A DNA stretch of 23,640 bases from VYDC01 sp963667515 (GCA_963667515.2 CAXXXY010000010.1:1-23640); one strand, 5' to 3'; counted from the first letter of the stretch, positions 1-7,198 are shown. Numbers and translations are program-made. Notes: a model not told the origin generated them from the letters alone.

Positions 1-213
1 GGGCAGATCCGTCAGCTCCTCGTAAGAGGCGATCGAGTCGAAGAGCCGCACGTGGGTGAAGTGCGTCGGGTCCTCCCGCGAGCGCAGTAGCCGCCGCCCC
101 AGGAAGCCCGGGTGGCGCCGCATAAACGCGGTGAACTCCCCCGAGAGCCGCACGTACTCATCGGCGTGCGCGCCCGCGTCCAGCGCGTGCGCCTGGCTGA
201 CCACCACCTGCAT
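1..213 (-). CDS. ABM-type (dimeric alpha/beta barrel) monooxygenase-like protein, C-terminus beyond window
   Basis: Reading on the minus strand from ATG at 213, the frame stays open to the window edge (71 codons). The start MQVVVSQAHALDAG, the central FMRRHPGFLGRRLLRS and the later THFTHVRLFDSIASYEEL have the usual layout of antibiotic biosynthesis monooxygenase (ABM) or quinol monooxygenase-like small barrel proteins, which are about 95-110 residues and act as dimers. The start is supported by a strong ribosome binding site, GAGGGGGG, followed by ACGCG and ATG. The gene is the downstream member of a minus-strand group with the hydrolase at 275-1002, separated by 61 bases. Substrate is unknown, and the protein could equally be a heme- or quinone-handling barrel. 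The family assignment is by pattern only. Confidence 0.6.
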   Translation of the reverse strand, partial: MQVVVSQAHALDAGAHADEYVRLSGEFTAFMRRHPGFLGRRLLRSREDPTHFTHVRLFDSIASYEELTDLP

Positions 214-274
214 CGCGTCCCCCCTCGAATGCCGCGCTCTGCCGCAGCTCGTCCGTGCGTCGTCCGCGCCGGCG

Positions 275-1002
275 CTACCCCTCGGCGAGCGGCAGCAGCA
301 GCTCCGCGACGCGCGCGGGCGCAGTCAGCATCGCGTCGTGGCCCTCGTCCAGCACGAGGTAGGGCGGCGCCGCGCCCGCGGCGTCCAGCCGCGGACGGTA
401 GAGCGCGGCTGGGAAGTTGGCGGGCGTGCGCTCGAAGAAGACGAGCGTGCGCGGGAGCGCCGCGGCCTCGGCGTTGCGCAGGCGCAGCGGCTGCAGCTGC
501 GGCCCCGGCGGCTGCGGCCGCAGCAGGGCGCTCACCCACTCGACGTCGGCGGGGTCGGTGATGCCGAGGCGCGCCATTCTCTCCTCTGGCGATGGGCGCT
601 CCGCCGGGGAAGGCCGCTCCTCGGGCGGCGGCGCCTGCTCGCGCCGGTGCTCGGGCGCCAGCAGGTCCATGCTGCGCTGCCCGTCCTCCGGCAGCGGCGC
701 GTCGAGGTAGACGAGCCGAGAGATGCGCGAGGGGTCGCGGTGCGCGGCGGCCGTGATCAGCACGCCCCGTAGCTGTGGCCGACGAGGATCGCGTCCCGCA
801 GATCCTCGAAGAGGAGCACGCCGTGCAGGTCCGCAACGTGCGTGTCCATGTCGAGGTCGCCCGTGGCGAGGTGTGCGCGCTCCCCGAGGCCGGTGAGCGT
901 GGGCGTGTGCACCTCGTGGCCGGCGGCGCGCAGCAGCGGCGTGAGGCGCTTCCACGCCCAGCCGCCGTGCCCCGCGCCGTGGACGAGGACGAACGTGGCC
1001 AC
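275..1002 (-). pseudogene. Alpha/beta hydrolase (SABP2/MenH-like esterase type) with a one-base frameshift
   Basis: Two overlapping minus-strand frames join into one complete hydrolase of 242 residues. The N-terminal part (GTG at 1002) begins with TFVLVHGAGHGGWAWKRL, the oxyanion HGAG loop of small esterases. It runs to the nucleophile elbow GHSYG (Ser about residue 77), where it hits a TGA. The C-terminal part resumes in the next frame at GVLITAAAHRDPSRISRLVY and ends near a DEGHD motif that would supply the catalytic His. Restoring one base inside the run at 765-768 recreates GHSYGG and a single frame. The start follows GAGGGGGACGC. The frameshift may be a true loss of function or a sequencing error; both halves retain normal codon use, so decay is recent if real. 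Substrate is unknown. Confidence 0.75.
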
Positions 1003-1043
1003 GCGTCCCCCTCGCGGGCCGCCTCGAGGGTGGCGTGCCCGCG

Positions 1044-1757
1044 CTAGATCGGGAGCTGCTCCGCCTCGACGCCGAGGGCGAGGTAGACCTCGCGCACGCT
1101 CTCCTGCAGCTCCTCGAGCGAGCGGAAGCGCGAGCGCGGCAGCCGACCGACGACCGCCGCCACCTCGCGGTCGACGCCGCCCTTGTCGCGGGCGCCGCGG
1201 ATCACGGCGTCGCGCGAGATCGGGTAGTGGAAGCCCGCGAAGGCCTTCTGGTAGTCCTGCTTCGCCGCGTGCGGCTTCACGCGCGGCGGCGCGGCCACCG
1301 CGGGCGCGGCGGCTGCGGCCGGCGCCTCGGCAGCGGGCGCCTCGGCAGCGGGCGCCTCGGCAGCGGGCGTCTCGGCTGGGGGCGTCTCGGCTGGGGGCGT
1401 CTCGGCTGGGGGCGCCTCGGCCGCGGGGGCAGGCGCGGCGGGCGCATCCGCCGCGGGAGCCGCGGCCGGCGCGGCGCCGCCGTCGCCGGGCACCTTCGCC
1501 CGAGCGGCGGCCGGATCGTCGAACCAGAGCGAGTTGATCTCCGTGAAGAAGGCCTGATCGGCCGGAACGTCGTCCTCGGGGAAGATCGCGGTGACCGGGC
1601 AGGCCGGCTGGCAGGCGCCGCAGTCGATGCACTCGATCGGGCTGATGTAGAGCATGCGGTCGGCGCCCTCGTCGAAGTGGATGCAGTCGACGGGGCAGAC
1701 CTCGACGCACGACTGGTCCATCGTGTCGATGCAGGGCTGCGTGATGACGAACGTCAC
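1044..1757 (-). CDS. 7Fe-type ferredoxin fused to a DUF2795-like domain by an Ala/Pro/Glu linker
   Basis: The N-terminal 60 residues are a bacterial ferredoxin. From the chosen GTG start they show C9-x7-C17-x3-C21-P and, at 43-54, C-x2-C-x2-C-x3-C-P, the arrangement of ferredoxins carrying one [3Fe-4S] and one [4Fe-4S] cluster. Then come about 60 residues of low-complexity Ala/Pro/Glu repeats (PAAEA and PPAET). The last 65 residues (AFAGFHYPISRDAVIRGARD, then VVGRLPRSRFRSLEEL) resemble DUF2795, a small domain often seen in actinobacteria. GTG at 1757 is preferred over ATG at 1772 because family members start MTFVI-like and GGAGG lies 8 bases before the GTG. The role is presumably electron transfer to cytosolic oxidoreductases or monooxygenases. 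The fusion is unusual: plain ferredoxins of this class are near 100 residues. Confidence 0.85.
   Translation of the reverse strand: MTFVITQPCIDTMDQSCVEVCPVDCIHFDEGADRMLYISPIECIDCGACQPACPVTAIFPEDDVPADQAFFTEINSLWFDDPAAARAKVPGDGGAAPAAAPAADAPAAPAPAAEAPPAETPPAETPPAETPAAEAPAAEAPAAEAPAAAAAPAVAAPPRVKPHAAKQDYQKAFAGFHYPISRDAVIRGARDKGGVDREVAAVVGRLPRSRFRSLEELQESVREVYLALGVEAEQLPI
1321..1425. repeat. 15-bp tandem repeat coding the ferredoxin linker
   Basis: Seven consecutive 15-base units: three of GGCGCCTCGGCAGCG, three of GGCGTCTCGGCTGGG and one related unit. Each encodes five residues (PAAEA or PPAET on the minus strand), so copy-number change keeps the frame and only alters linker length between the ferredoxin and the C-terminal domain. 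Confidence 0.9.
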
Positions 1758-1818
1758 TGCCGGAGCCTCCATCCGAGGCGCGCCGCCGACGTGGGAGTCG
1801 GGCGCGCCGGGCCGCGCG

Positions 1819-1847
1819 ATCGTAGCGAGGGCCTGCGCGAGCGTCTA
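1819..1847 (-). promoter_or_regulatory. Candidate promoter for the ferredoxin gene
   Basis: On the minus strand there is TAGACG (1842-1847), a 17-base spacer, then TACGAT (1819-1824), about 60 bases before the GTG start. This fits a sigma-70-type promoter. It is supported only by motif and spacing. Confidence 0.35.
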
Positions 1848-1879
1848 TCCGCGCGCCGCTGCGAGCGTCCGAGCTGCCG

Positions 1880-2728
1880 CTAGTATTTGTGCTCGACGCT
1901 GTCGAGGAACGCGAGGACCTCCTCCGCCCACTGCTCCTCCACGTCGTTGGGCGTGAAGATCGCCGTAGAAGGGAGCATGAGCCCCTTGCCATCTGGCAGC
2001 GCGTCGAGGCAGGGCTGGTGCGCCGACTTCAGCTTGCTGCCGGTGCCGTGGATCACCAGCGTGGGCGCCTGCACCTCGTGCAACCGCTGGAGGAACGGGT
2101 AGCGGGTGAAGCAGTAGGGCGCGGCGCCCTCGCGGCCCATGCCGCCGTAGGTCGGCTCCTCGCCGTTGGCGCGCAGGGAGTCGATGAAGCGCCGCGAGAA
2201 CTCCTCGAGGTCGAGGCCGGGGCGGTCACCGCCGTACTTCTTCCACAGCTCGACGAGGTGGGAGCCGTCCTCCTGCTCCGGGATGTAGCGGTGGATCGCC
2301 TCGTGTAGGGCGCGGCCCTCGGGGTTGCCGTAGTCCCACGGCTCCTCCAGCACGATGCGCCGCACTCGATCCGGGTGCGCCGCGGCGAGCTCGACGGCGA
2401 TCTGCGCCCCCGTCCACGCGCCGTAGAGGTCGACCCGCGGGAGCTCCATCGCGCCGAGGAACCAGAGCGCGGTTTGCGCGAACTCGGCGATCGAGGTGTA
2501 GGGCGCGGGCGGCAGGTCGGACTCGCCGTAGCCGGGGGTGCTCATCGCGATCACGCGCGCCTGCCCCGCGAGGCGCGGGAAGTAGGGCTCGAAGCGGTAG
2601 GCGGAGCTCGGGGTGGGGTGGAACATCACCAGCGGGTGGCCGGACTTGCCCATGCCGCGCCACTCGATCGAGCCGTGCGGCGTCTGCGCGAAACCGCGCA
2701 GCAGGCGCGGCGCCTCCGTGGTCGTCAT
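1880..2728 (-). CDS. Alpha/beta-hydrolase-fold protein without a recognisable catalytic triad
   Basis: The 282-residue protein has the fold signature: strand plus turn LVMFHPTPSSAYRFEPYFP (33-51), GYGESDLPP (66-74), and the elbow helix followed by AAAHPDRVRRIVLEEP (115-130). The nucleophile elbow, normally G-x-S-x-G, reads GAWTG at 103-107, so Trp105 occupies the serine position. The usual acid region reads VIHGTGSKLKSAHQ (225-238) with no Asp. The C-terminal histidine region reads LPSTAIFTPND (252-262) with no His. The protein therefore probably does not work as a classical serine hydrolase. It might be a binding protein, lyase or monooxygenase-like cofactor-free enzyme, since alpha/beta folds have been reused in that way. 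It lies divergent to the LLM monooxygenase at 2984, suggesting a shared pathway. The start ATG at 2728 follows GAGGCGAG. Confidence 0.85.
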   Translation of the reverse strand: MTTTEAPRLLRGFAQTPHGSIEWRGMGKSGHPLVMFHPTPSSAYRFEPYFPRLAGQARVIAMSTPGYGESDLPPAPYTSIAEFAQTALWFLGAMELPRVDLYGAWTGAQIAVELAAAHPDRVRRIVLEEPWDYGNPEGRALHEAIHRYIPEQEDGSHLVELWKKYGGDRPGLDLEEFSRRFIDSLRANGEEPTYGGMGREGAAPYCFTRYPFLQRLHEVQAPTLVIHGTGSKLKSAHQPCLDALPDGKGLMLPSTAIFTPNDVEEQWAEEVLAFLDSVEHKY

Positions 2729-2897
2729 CTCGCCTCCTCGCGCATCGCAGCCCCTGCGCCGTCCTCGCAGGGCCGGCGCCGCAGGCTACGGTGCGCGTGC
2801 GCGCCGCCGCAACGACGCAGCACGAACTGACCGCGACTCGGCGCCGGAGGCACGCGGCGTCCGCGTGCTCCGCGTCACCGGAGGACAACGCTCGATG

Positions 2898-2926
2898 TGG
2901 ACTTGGCGCGGCAGCGACGGTAGGCT
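2898..2926 (+). promoter_or_regulatory. Candidate promoter for the LLM monooxygenase gene
   Basis: TGGACT (2898-2903), a 17-base spacer and TAGGCT (2921-2926) lie 57 bases before the start codon at 2984. On the other strand a weaker TTGCGG/TAGCCT pair (2783-2812) could serve the divergent gene ending at 1880. The 255-base divergent region shows nothing else clear. Confidence 0.35.
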
Positions 2927-2983
2927 CGCCGACATTGGGCGGCGGGGAGTACAGCCGCCACGACCACCTCCAGGGGGGCACTA

Positions 2984-4096
2984 ATGCGCTTCAGCTACTA
3001 CCTCAACCCGCAGACGCCGGGCCCCGAGGACGACCGGCGCGTGCTGCACGAGGTGCTGGGGCAGGTCGACCTCGCTGAGAGCCTCGGCTTCTCGGACGTG
3101 TGGCTCACGGAGCACCACTTCACGGGCTACAACACATACTCGGACGCGCTCACGCTCGCGGCGGCGATCAGCCAGCGCAACCCCACGCTGAACATCGGCT
3201 TCGCGGTCAATGTCGTGCCGCTGATGCACCCGATCCGCTTCGTCACGCAGTGCAACCTGCTGGACCAGCTGACCGACGGGAAGCTCATCGTCGGCATCGG
3301 CCCGGGCAACTCGCCCGACGAGTTCGCCGGCTACGGCGTCGACGTCCAGTCGCGGCACGAGATCATGATGGAGTTCCTGGAGGTGTGCGACCTCGCGTGG
3401 GACACGCCGCGCGACGCCGGCGGCTTCGAGCACCACGGCAAGCACTTCGACGTGACGGTGCGCGGCCGCATCATCCCGGAGCCGGTGCAGCAGCCACGCC
3501 CGCTCATCGCCTACGCCTCGGCGACGCCCGAGCGCCTCGCCATGGCGGGGCGGCGCGGCTGGTCGCTGCTGCTGGGGCCGCAGAAGCCGGAGATCCTCGC
3601 GGCGCGCCTCCACCACTACTTCGAGGGGATGGACGAGGCCGCCCTCACCGAGGCGCAGCGCGCGCTCGCCTGGCAGCACACCAGCGTGCTGCGGCAGGTC
3701 TACGTCGCCGCGCCCGGCGAGAACTGGCTGGAGACGATGGACGACGTGATCGACACCTACGTCCGCAAGAGCGCGCGCGCCAACTCCGGCATCGACGACC
3801 TCGACGACACGGACTATGACCGACGCCGCAAGCAGTACATGGAGGGCGGCTGGCTGCACGCCGGCACCTCCGACGAGGTCTTCGAGAAGCTGCGCCCCTT
3901 CGCGGAGCTGGGCATCAGCAACCTGATGTGCTGGATGGCGTTTGGGCACAACAGCGACGAGCGCATCCGCGCGAGCCTCGAGCGCTTCGCCAAGGAGGTC
4001 GCGCCGCGCCTGCAGGAGGTCGATGTCGACCGCGACCTGCTGCCGCAGCTCGTCGCGGCGAGCGAGATGAAGACGCACCCGGCGGTCTACACCTAG
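2984..4096 (+). CDS. LLM-class flavin-dependent oxidoreductase (luciferase-like monooxygenase)
   Basis: This 370-residue protein is a luciferase-like TIM barrel. It shows the typical N-terminal MRFSYYLNPQ strand, the second-strand block GFSDVWLTEHHF (35-46), VNVVPLMHPIRF, the glycine-rich GKLIVGIGPGN and the C-terminal ELGISNLMCWMAFG block. Members use reduced FMN or F420 with oxygen to hydroxylate, desulfonate or Baeyer-Villiger oxidise small organics in the cytosol. Which cofactor is used here cannot be told from sequence alone. The start ATG follows CAGGGGGG at good spacing. It stands alone on the plus strand, divergent from the triad-less alpha/beta protein. A partner flavin reductase is not in the window, although a PPOX protein lies at 17556. 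The length is normal for the family. Confidence 0.9.
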   Translation: MRFSYYLNPQTPGPEDDRRVLHEVLGQVDLAESLGFSDVWLTEHHFTGYNTYSDALTLAAAISQRNPTLNIGFAVNVVPLMHPIRFVTQCNLLDQLTDGKLIVGIGPGNSPDEFAGYGVDVQSRHEIMMEFLEVCDLAWDTPRDAGGFEHHGKHFDVTVRGRIIPEPVQQPRPLIAYASATPERLAMAGRRGWSLLLGPQKPEILAARLHHYFEGMDEAALTEAQRALAWQHTSVLRQVYVAAPGENWLETMDDVIDTYVRKSARANSGIDDLDDTDYDRRRKQYMEGGWLHAGTSDEVFEKLRPFAELGISNLMCWMAFGHNSDERIRASLERFAKEVAPRLQEVDVDRDLLPQLVAASEMKTHPAVYT

Positions 4097-4157
4097 GCAC
4101 TGCCGGCGCGGGCGCTGCTGGCGGGTAGGCGCTGCCGGCGGGGGCTGCGGGCGGCGC
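4094..4157 (+). repeat. 32-bp imperfect duplication starting at a stop codon
   Basis: The TAG stop of the LLM gene begins TAGGCACTGCCGGCG. A related unit beginning TAGGCGCTGCCGGCG starts 32 bases later at 4126, and both continue into Gly/Cys-rich GGGC and CTGC stretches. It is a 3'-end tandem duplication distinct from the AGCGTTCCGCT family. The rest of the gap to 4236 is low-complexity GC-rich DNA. Confidence 0.6.
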
Positions 4158-4236
4158 GCTGCGGGCCGGCTCGCGGGGGCGGCGTCGTGACTCCGCGCGG
4201 CTCGGCCTGTGTCTCGCTGCGGGGCCGGCGCGTCGG

Positions 4237-5034
4237 CTAGAGCGTCGAACCGCCGTCGAGGTAGATCGTCTGCCCCGTCATGTACGCCGCGGCGTCGGAG
4301 GCGAGGTAGGCGGCGAGCAGCCCCACCTCGCGCAGCTCGCCGACGCGGCCCAGCGGCACGCTCGCGGCGCCACGCTCGACCATGCGCCGGTAGCCCTCCT
4401 CGCCCGCGGTGACGGCGTCGGGGAAGCTCCCCGGCGCGATCCCGTTGACGCGCACGCCGTAGGGCGCCCACTCCAGCGCGAGCGCGCGGGTGAAGCCCTC
4501 GGTCCCGGACTTGCCCGCGGCGTAGAGCGTGGTGCCCGCGCCTCCGCGGCGGCCCGCGAAGGAGCTGATGGTGATGACGCTGCCGGAGCCACGCTCCAGC
4601 ATCTGAGGCCCGACGGCGCGCGCGCAGAGCAGCGCCGAGGTGAGGTTGAGGTCGACGGTGAGGCGCAGCTCCTCGTCGGTGACGGCGTCGGCGTGGCGGC
4701 TGGGGCGGCCGGGGAGCGGCACCAGCGGCTTCGCGATGGCGTCGCCGACGCCGCAGACCAGCACGTCGATGCGGCCCAGCTCGGAGGTCGCGCGCCCCAC
4801 GACCTCGGCGGCGCCCGCGGCGTCGGTCATGTCGCCGGGGAGCGCGACGGCGCGCCGGCCGGACTCCGCCGCGATCGCCGCGGCCAGCGGCTCGACGTGG
4901 GTGGGGGTGAGCGCGTTGAGCGCGACGTCGCAGCCCGCCTCGGCGAGGACGCGCGCCACGCCACCCGCGATGCCGCGGCCCGCGCCCGTGACGAGCGCGG
5001 TGCGGCCCGTGAGGTCGTACTCGGAGAGCGGCAT
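4237..5034 (-). CDS. Short-chain dehydrogenase/reductase (SDR)
   Basis: This 265-residue classical SDR begins with the Rossmann motif TGAGRGIAGG (16-25); the third glycine of the usual TGxxxGIG is Ala23, with Gly24 next to it. The active-site tetrad is visible: Asn130 (VDLNLTSALL), Ser158 (ITISSFAG), Tyr171 and Lys175 (YAAGKSG). It ends with YMTGQTIYLDGG, typical of FabG-like oxidoreductases. An insertion around 103-118 (PLPGRPSRHADAVTDE) is longer than usual. The NNAG motif after strand 4 is replaced by CGVGD. It lies 17 bases downstream of the hydrolase at 5052-5945, so the two are almost certainly cotranscribed. Substrate is unknown; a hydroxy- or keto-acyl intermediate is plausible from the neighbours. 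Confidence 0.92.
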   Translation of the reverse strand: MPLSEYDLTGRTALVTGAGRGIAGGVARVLAEAGCDVALNALTPTHVEPLAAAIAAESGRRAVALPGDMTDAAGAAEVVGRATSELGRIDVLVCGVGDAIAKPLVPLPGRPSRHADAVTDEELRLTVDLNLTSALLCARAVGPQMLERGSGSVITISSFAGRRGGAGTTLYAAGKSGTEGFTRALALEWAPYGVRVNGIAPGSFPDAVTAGEEGYRRMVERGAASVPLGRVGELREVGLLAAYLASDAAAYMTGQTIYLDGGSTL

Positions 5035-5051
5035 CGAGGGCCTTCTCTTTC

Positions 5052-5945
5052 TCAGCTCGCGCTGGATGCCGTGGCGGGCGTGGGCGCTGCGACCGGCAGC
5101 TCGTCGAGCCAGCCGACGACGGCCGCCGCGACCTCGCCGAGCACCGTCGAGTAGGCGTGGTCGCCGCCGGGGATGATCACCGCGCGGCGGTGTTCGCTGG
5201 CGGTGGCGCGCTCCATCAGCAGCTCGGCGACGCCGCGCTGCACGACGCCCTGCTCCAGCTCGCCCTCGACGCGCAGCAGCGGCACGGCGATGCGGTCGCA
5301 CCAGCTCGCGATGTTGTAGGTCTCGCCGCCGTACTTCTCCAGCCAGCCCGCGGCGCGGATCAGGCTGGGGCCGATCGGGAAGTCGAACTTCATGAGCTCG
5401 TCGGGCCGGCCGGCCTCCACGAGGGCCCGCGCGCGGTCGCGGTTGCGGCGGAAGTCCTCGGCGCGCTCCGACGCCTCGTAGAAGGAGGCGGACCAGCGCG
5501 GCCCGGAGCAGGAGACGACGGCGTCGAGGCGCGGGTCCGGGTCGTGCGCGGCGTGGTAGAGCGCCTTCGTGCCGCCCAGCGAGTGGCCGAGCAGCGCGAG
5601 CCGTGTGTGACCGCGCGCCGCGAGCAGATCGAAGGCGCCGCGGAAGTCGAGGCCGCAGTCGGCGATGCTCTCGAAGGCGGAGCCGAGGTAGCGGCGGCCG
5701 GCCGCGTGGCGCCACGCGATGTCGTGGCCGCGCGTGCTCATGGTGAGTGCGCCGTAGCCCGCCTCGGCGAGCGCGGCGCCGATGTCCAGCAGCACGCGCG
5801 AGTGGAAGGCGCCGCCGGTGCCGGGATTCAGCACCACCGCATCGACTGCGCGCTCGCGGGCGGCGGTGCCGGCTGCGGGCGCGAGGTAGGCGCCCGGCAG
5901 CGCCACCCCGTCCTCCGTCGTGATCTCGACCAGCTCGACCTGCAT
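5052..5945 (-). CDS. Alpha/beta hydrolase, possible dienelactone hydrolase or acyl-esterase type
   Basis: The 297-residue protein carries a complete nucleophile elbow, GHSLGG with Ser122, and a C-terminal PGGDHAYS with His263. The acid is probably in VEGELEQGV (Glu228 or Glu230), a less common Glu-type triad, or a nearby Asp. The N-terminal VVLNPGTGGAFHSRVLLDI is the oxyanion region, and the following TMSTRGHDIAWRH resembles serine aminopeptidase or DUF1749-like hydrolases. The start ATG at 5945 follows GGCGAGGGGAGGACGCG, a leader closely matching those at 213 and 1002. It is the middle gene of a minus-strand run after the MaoC-like gene and 17 bases before the SDR. It probably hydrolyses an ester or thioester in the same pathway. 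The substrate is not deducible. Confidence 0.88.
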   Translation of the reverse strand: MQVELVEITTEDGVALPGAYLAPAAGTAARERAVDAVVLNPGTGGAFHSRVLLDIGAALAEAGYGALTMSTRGHDIAWRHAAGRRYLGSAFESIADCGLDFRGAFDLLAARGHTRLALLGHSLGGTKALYHAAHDPDPRLDAVVSCSGPRWSASFYEASERAEDFRRNRDRARALVEAGRPDELMKFDFPIGPSLIRAAGWLEKYGGETYNIASWCDRIAVPLLRVEGELEQGVVQRGVAELLMERATASEHRRAVIIPGGDHAYSTVLGEVAAAVVGWLDELPVAAPTPATASSAS

Positions 5946-5997
5946 CGCGTCCTCCCCTCGCCGCGGTCACCGTCGTGCGCGCGCATCCCTCTGCTGC

Positions 5998-6049
5998 CGC
6001 GTCCCGCCGCGTCCCGCCGCGTCCCGCCGAGCCCGCCGAGCCCGCCGCA
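5998..6049. repeat. Short tandem repeat in the 5946-6133 intergenic region
   Basis: Three direct copies of the 10-mer GTCCCGCCGC at 6001-6030 (the third with a changed last base) run into 9-base GCCCGCCGA units. The DNA is low complexity and no gene is supported. It lies between the tandem 3'-end elements and the hydrolase start. Confidence 0.7.
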
Positions 6050-6080
6050 CGCGGCGCCGGGCCCCGGCGCCCCCCGCGGC

Positions 6081-6156
6081 GGGAGCGGCAGCCCCTCGAG
6101 TCCAGCGGAACGCTGGCGGCAGGAGCGGCAGCCTCACCGGTCCAGCGGAACGCTGG
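6081..6156 (-). repeat. Two tandem copies (40-bp period) of the 3'-end hairpin element
   Basis: Reading on the minus strand, two units 40 bases apart each begin with the hairpin CCAGCG-TTC-CGCTGG, then AC, then a box ending GGCTGCCGCTCC. The first unit (6121-6156) overlaps the 3' end of the MaoC-like gene: its bases encode the last residues SVPLDR and the TGA stop. The second (6081-6116) has the intact ACTCGAGGGG link. Orientation follows the upstream gene. Confidence 0.85.
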
Positions 6157-7069
6157 CGCTCGCGGTGCCGGTGGTGACGGGATCGCCGGCGCGGTTCTCG
6201 GCCCAGATGCGGCACTGCACGCGGCCCTCCGCCTCCTCCAGCAGCACCCCGTGCGCCTGAAGCAGCTCGCCCTCGTAGACCGTGCGCACGAGGCGCACAT
6301 CGATCGTCCCGCCCTGCGTGAAGCGATCGCCGAAGCGGTCGCGCATCAGCCGCGTCAGCAGCCCGAACGAGAGCGCGCCCTGCGCCGTGGTGGTGGGGTG
6401 CCCGCCCTGGTGCGCAGCCTCGAGGCTGGTGTGGCCGGTCAGCTCGCCCGGCCCCTCGAAGTCGTCGTAGCGGGCCTGCGTGCACTCCATGAGGCGCGGC
6501 CCGAAGCGCTCGGCGTCGGCGGCGGGCTCGGGCGGCCGTGGGTCGGAGCCGCGCTCCTCCCAGCCGTCCGCCTCGCCGGGCGCCAGGCGCAGCGCGAAGC
6601 GGCGCCAGTGCCGCTGCACCACGGCGCCCCCCACCCGCGCGACGAGCTCGAAGGTCATACCGCCGCGGCCGCGCCGCAGAAACTTCTCCGTGATCGCGCC
6701 GTGCAGCTCGATCGGCTCGCCGATGGGGAGCGGCCCGCGGTACTCGGCCCAGTAGCGGGACATGGGCCCGCCGTAGTCGCGCTTGGGCGCGGGGAGGTTC
6801 ATGCCGGGGTAGTAGAGGATGTCGGGCGGCGCGATCCCGGCGGCGAGCGCCTCGGCGGGGTCATCGTCGAAGAGGCGCGCCCAGCGCTCGACGTCGGCGC
6901 GCTCGATCGTGAGCCGCCACGGCCCGTCGGGCAGCGGCCCCATGTCGAGGTCGGAGAAGGCGATCGGCGGCAGTCCCTGCTGCGGGTACTTGTAGGTGAC
7001 GACGGGCATCGTGCGGGTCGCGGTGGGCGGGCTCTCCGTCGTCGGTGTCGCGGGGGGATCGAGGGTCAT
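6134..7069 (-). CDS. Double-hotdog MaoC-like dehydratase/hydratase family protein
   Basis: The 311-residue protein looks like two tandem hotdog folds. The first spans about 45-170, with PPDILYYPGMNLPAPKRDYG and a later YRGPLPIGEPIELHGAITEK strand pair. The second spans about 210-305, with a helix AHQGGHPTTTAQGALSFGLL resembling the MaoC hydratase helix, then VRLVRTVYEGELLQAHGVL. MaoC proteins hydrate enoyl-CoA thioesters; some double-hotdog members hydrate mesaconyl- or steroid-type acyl-CoA. His in the helix is the likely catalytic candidate, but the full D-x4-H motif is not clear. The start ATG at 7069 follows GAGAGG; an inner ATG near 7009 is possible. It is probably first in an operon with the hydrolase and SDR. 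The last six residues come from a repeat element, so the native C-terminus was likely shorter. Confidence 0.82.
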   Translation of the reverse strand: MTLDPPATPTTESPPTATRTMPVVTYKYPQQGLPPIAFSDLDMGPLPDGPWRLTIERADVERWARLFDDDPAEALAAGIAPPDILYYPGMNLPAPKRDYGGPMSRYWAEYRGPLPIGEPIELHGAITEKFLRRGRGGMTFELVARVGGAVVQRHWRRFALRLAPGEADGWEERGSDPRPPEPAADAERFGPRLMECTQARYDDFEGPGELTGHTSLEAAHQGGHPTTTAQGALSFGLLTRLMRDRFGDRFTQGGTIDVRLVRTVYEGELLQAHGVLLEEAEGRVQCRIWAENRAGDPVTTGTASASVPLDR

Positions 7070-7094
7070 GCGTCGCCGCCTCTCGTCGCCGCCG

Positions 7095-7129
7095 ACTATA
7101 CCGCGCGCCGGCTGACGCTTCGGTCAGCC
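7095..7129. promoter_or_regulatory. Divergent control region: TATAGT box and perfect palindrome
   Basis: TATAGT (7095-7100, minus strand) is a good -10 box 26 bases before the MaoC-like start. Just upstream lies a perfect inverted repeat, GGCTGAC (7110-7116), six-base loop, GTCAGCC (7123-7129), placed where a repressor would cover that promoter's spacer. It also sits about 70 bases before the HDOD gene on the plus strand. The form suits a TetR-type operator, but no regulator gene is in the window. Confidence 0.4.
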
Positions 7130-7198
7130 CGCGCCCGCCGCGTGCGAGCGAGACGGCGCGATTCCGATGATCGTGGCGAAGCCGGTTCAGGAGCTGCG

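Noticed and set aside
765..768. Programmed ribosomal frameshift in the alpha/beta hydrolase
   Set aside because: No slippery heptamer or suitable downstream structure is seen, and this family is not known to use frameshifting; a mutation or sequencing error is simpler.
5035..6300. Long N-terminal extension of the SDR frame
   Set aside because: The upstream part is a shadow of the hydrolase and MaoC-like genes; the Rossmann motif begins 16 residues after ATG 5034, as normal.
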